This document shows positions 62,378 through 64,000 of a stretch of 64,000 nucleotides of DNA, in pieces. Where the stretch lies: contig CAZORA010000003.1 of NCBI GenBank assembly GCA_964582225.1, forward strand, positions 1-64,000, written 5' to 3'. The position numbers and the translations under genes are program-made. The notes beneath the pieces are model-generated. The model saw nothing but the letters and a program-made list of their open reading frames with translations, was not told the origin of the DNA and did no database searches. The DNA comes from Dokdonella_A sp964582225 (GTDB lineage: Bacteria > Pseudomonadota > Gammaproteobacteria > Xanthomonadales > Rhodanobacteraceae). The stretch's first letter is position 1. Each line of letters begins with the position of its first letter.

Positions 62378-62848
62378 ATGGATCTTGATCGAATCGACTT
62401 CGCCATTCTGCGCGAGTTGCGCAAGAATGCTCGGCTGCCCAACAAGACGCTTGCGGCCCGGCTCGGCGTGGCGCCGTCCACGGCGCTCGAGCGGGTGCGG
62501 CGCTTGCGCGAGCTCGGCGCCATCCAGGGATACCACGCCGAGATCCGGCCTGCTGCTCTCGGCATCGGTCTGCAGGCTCTGATTAGCGTGCGGCTGGCGC
62601 GCCATTCGCGACACGAGTTGGCGGCCTTCAACGAACATCTCGGAACCCTGCGCGAGGTCCTGGCCTTCTACCACGTCGCCGGCGCCGACGACTTCCTGGT
62701 CCACGTCGCCGTCCGCGACAGCGATCACCTGCGCGATTTCGCGCTCGACGCGTTCACGACGCGGCAGGAGGTGGCGCGAATCGAGACAAGCTTGATATTC
62801 AACTTTAAAAGAAATTTGGAAGTACCTGTTTTTATGGATATCAATTGA
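62378..62848 (+). CDS. Lrp/AsnC-family regulator
   Basis: 156 residues. N-terminal winged helix (DRIDFAILRELRKNARLPNK, LAARLGVAPSTALERVRRLRELG) and a C-terminal RAM ligand domain (ISVRLARHSRHELAAFNEHL, AFYHVAGADDFLVHVAVRDS). Such regulators sense amino acids, and this one is divergent from the Cys/Met lyase with a 95-base shared promoter region, a standard layout for local control by methionine, homocysteine or cysteine. ATG at 62378. Confidence 0.93.
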   Translation: MDLDRIDFAILRELRKNARLPNKTLAARLGVAPSTALERVRRLRELGAIQGYHAEIRPAALGIGLQALISVRLARHSRHELAAFNEHLGTLREVLAFYHVAGADDFLVHVAVRDSDHLRDFALDAFTTRQEVARIETSLIFNFKRNLEVPVFMDIN

Positions 62849-63266
62849 CACGTGCTTCGCGAGATTCCCGACGCCGCTGGGTGAGGGTGTTGTGTGGGCG
62901 AAGTTCGGGTTGCGGCTGCGGCCGCGGTGCGCGAAACGAGCTTTTGCTGGAGCGCCGAAGGATCCGGACGGAGCTGCGTCGCCACCAAGGTGGGGTTCGG
63001 GTCGTGCGTTTCGTGTGCGCCATGGCATCACGTCGATCCGCGGGATGCTGCTGCATGCATTGGACATAATATACATTGCGCATGTTTCGGGCGAAGAACG
63101 CTCCGCGATGACGCATCTGTCGTCTGACATTGAGGTTCGCGCTGAAATCACCCACCGGCCACCGACTTCAGTGGGCGACATCGGATGAAGCGTGACGCCT
63201 CCGTGTCGCGTACCGGACAGGCGCTCGCCGGCCGCCGCGCGGGAATGACCATATTCATAAATGTCA
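62849..63266. other. intergenic region before the sulfide:quinone reductase
   Basis: About 420 bases with no convincing gene. A minus-strand frame of 104 codons exists (62841-63155) but has low-quality composition. The region before 63267 is otherwise unremarkable, with a locally AT-rich stretch near 63061-63080. Confidence 0.4.
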
Positions 63267-63282
63267 GTTTGGACGTCCAAAC
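63267..63282. promoter_or_regulatory. 16-bp perfect palindrome, possible operator
   Basis: GTTTGGAC-GTCCAAAC is a perfect palindrome 41 bases upstream of the ATG of the reductase gene. TTGGAC within it, with TACGAT at 63291-63296 (16-base spacer), could form a weak promoter, so a dimeric regulator bound here would cover the -35. The regulator is unknown; it is unlike the CATACCC site at 36141-36158. Confidence 0.55.
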
Positions 63283-63323
63283 GATACGCTTACGATGCGC
63301 GCTGGTCATCTTTCGAGGCAAGC

Positions 63324-64000
63324 ATGAGCGCGCAGCAGCCCGTACAAAAGCACCTGGTCGTCATCGTTGGCGGCGGCAGCGGCGGCACCGCGGTTGCGGC
63401 GCGTCTGCTGCGCGAGCAGCCGGGGCTCGACGTCGTGGTGGTCGATCCCGCCACCTATCACTACTATCAGCCGGCCTGGACCTTGGTTGGTGGTGGCGCC
63501 TATCGGGCGGAGGCGACCCGGCGCAAGCTCGCGCACTGCTTGCCGAAAGGCGTCAAACATATTCGCGCCCGCGTTTCCGCGCTGCGCCCGGAACACTCGG
63601 AGGTCGTGCTGCTGGATGGCACACGCTTGCGCTACGAATACCTGGTGCTCGCGGCCGGCATCCAGCTCAACTGGAACGCGATCCCGGGGTTGCCGGAAGC
63701 GCTCGGTCAGGGCGGCGTCACCAGCAATTATCGCTATGACCTCGCGCCCTATACCTGGAAGCTGACGCAGGAATTCCGCGGCGGCGTCGCCGTCTTCACT
63801 CAACCGGCGGGCGCGATCAAGTGCCCCGGTGCACCGCAGAAGGCGCTCTATCTCGCCGCCGACTACCTCCGCCGTGTCGGCGTGAGCGCAGGCAGGCTGC
63901 AGTTTAGAAGCGGTGCGGCCTGCATTTTCGGCGTGCCGTTCTACGCCAAGGCCCTGGATCGCGTGATCGCGAGCTACGGCGCGGAAACACACTATGGAAG
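63324..64000 (+). CDS. sulfide:quinone oxidoreductase-like flavoprotein (partial)
   Basis: The first 225 residues of a gene cut by the window end. FAD motif HLVVIVGGGSGGTAVAARLL, then VVVVDPATYHYYQPAWTLVG, a typical SQR block, YEYLVLAAGIQLNWNAIPGL and a Cys in AIKCPGAPQKALYLAADY where SQR has a catalytic Cys. It would oxidise sulfide and reduce quinone at the membrane; related NAD(P)/FAD oxidoreductases exist. No signal peptide, consistent with the family. ATG at 63324 has GAGG 7 bases before it. The second sulfide-oxidising flavoprotein of the window is at 34177-35544. Confidence 0.87.
   Translation, partial: MSAQQPVQKHLVVIVGGGSGGTAVAARLLREQPGLDVVVVDPATYHYYQPAWTLVGGGAYRAEATRRKLAHCLPKGVKHIRARVSALRPEHSEVVLLDGTRLRYEYLVLAAGIQLNWNAIPGLPEALGQGGVTSNYRYDLAPYTWKLTQEFRGGVAVFTQPAGAIKCPGAPQKALYLAADYLRRVGVSAGRLQFRSGAACIFGVPFYAKALDRVIASYGAETHYG

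Noticed and set aside
62841..63155. 104-codon minus-strand frame
   Set aside because: Overlaps the end of the Lrp gene, has low-quality Arg/Gln/Pro-rich composition and no ribosome site.

Overview
The window is high-GC DNA with tightly packed genes, frequent ATGA/TTGA/GTGA overlaps between neighbours and many GTG/TTG starts. It fits a gammaproteobacterium of the Xanthomonadales/Lysobacterales type. Pointers are the 41-residue two-cysteine form of ribosomal protein L36, several secreted proteins carrying an IF-x-[DN]-GF tag, IPTL-CTERM-like tails, and a mixture of PAS/TPR-GGDEF regulators with secreted enzymes. The order is an inference from gene content; no rRNA or tRNA gene was seen. One 100-N assembly gap lies at 55215-55314.

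Layout. 1-14212 (mostly minus strand): REP-like palindromes, a secreted protein of unknown function, and one long co-directional run: N-carbamoylputrescine amidase, TraB-family membrane protein, DUF349 protein, aldehyde dehydrogenase, then a Cu/Ag efflux operon (small Cys/His protein, CusC, CusB with a MDHGS-repeat tail, CusA). 14441-21564 (plus): a PAS-GGDEF diguanylate cyclase followed by mevalonate-pathway genes (mvaD, phosphomevalonate kinase, a fused HMG-CoA reductase-mevalonate kinase, idi). 21578-25162 (minus): agmatine deiminase (the step before the amidase at 13322), a small periplasmic protein, rpmJ, and a plant-type LRR secreted protein.

25493-29995 (minus) is a compact five-gene cluster: TIM-barrel sugar isomerase/epimerase, LuxS-family protein, sugar-phosphate cyclase of the dehydroquinate synthase superfamily, UbiG-type methyltransferase and UbiA-type prenyltransferase. 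It looks like an uncharacterised pathway for a prenylated or methylated cyclitol and partly resembles ebo clusters. 30321-33394 holds a Rieske/FAD reductase, a DUF488 protein and moaA.

33404-46959 is a sulfur-oxidation island. On the minus strand a flavocytochrome-c-sulfide-dehydrogenase-like flavoprotein is paired with a Tat-exported Rieske protein. Divergently on the plus strand lie two half-size YeeE/YedE transporters, an NPCAP-repeat lipoprotein, a His-rich protein, a double rhodanese, soxCD, soxYZ, soxA, soxX, soxB and a metallo-beta-lactamase protein. A convergent CsoR-family regulator closes it, and a CATACCC-N4-GGGTATG inverted repeat sits just before the first transporter, where such a regulator could act. 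A second sulfide:quinone-type reductase starts at 63324 and runs off the end.

47197-64000 is accessory: a FadL porin, a one-heme propeller-like secreted protein, an AraC relic, a TPR-GGDEF cyclase, and then a segment (about 53.2-59.1 kb) bounded by two inverted relics of IS91-type transposase ends. Inside are a PQQ-type sugar dehydrogenase and a tandem array of a small IPTL-CTERM-like protein, the last copy of which is fused in frame to a subtilase. The right end has an amidohydrolase, a Cys/Met PLP lyase with a divergent Lrp regulator, and the partial sulfide:quinone reductase.
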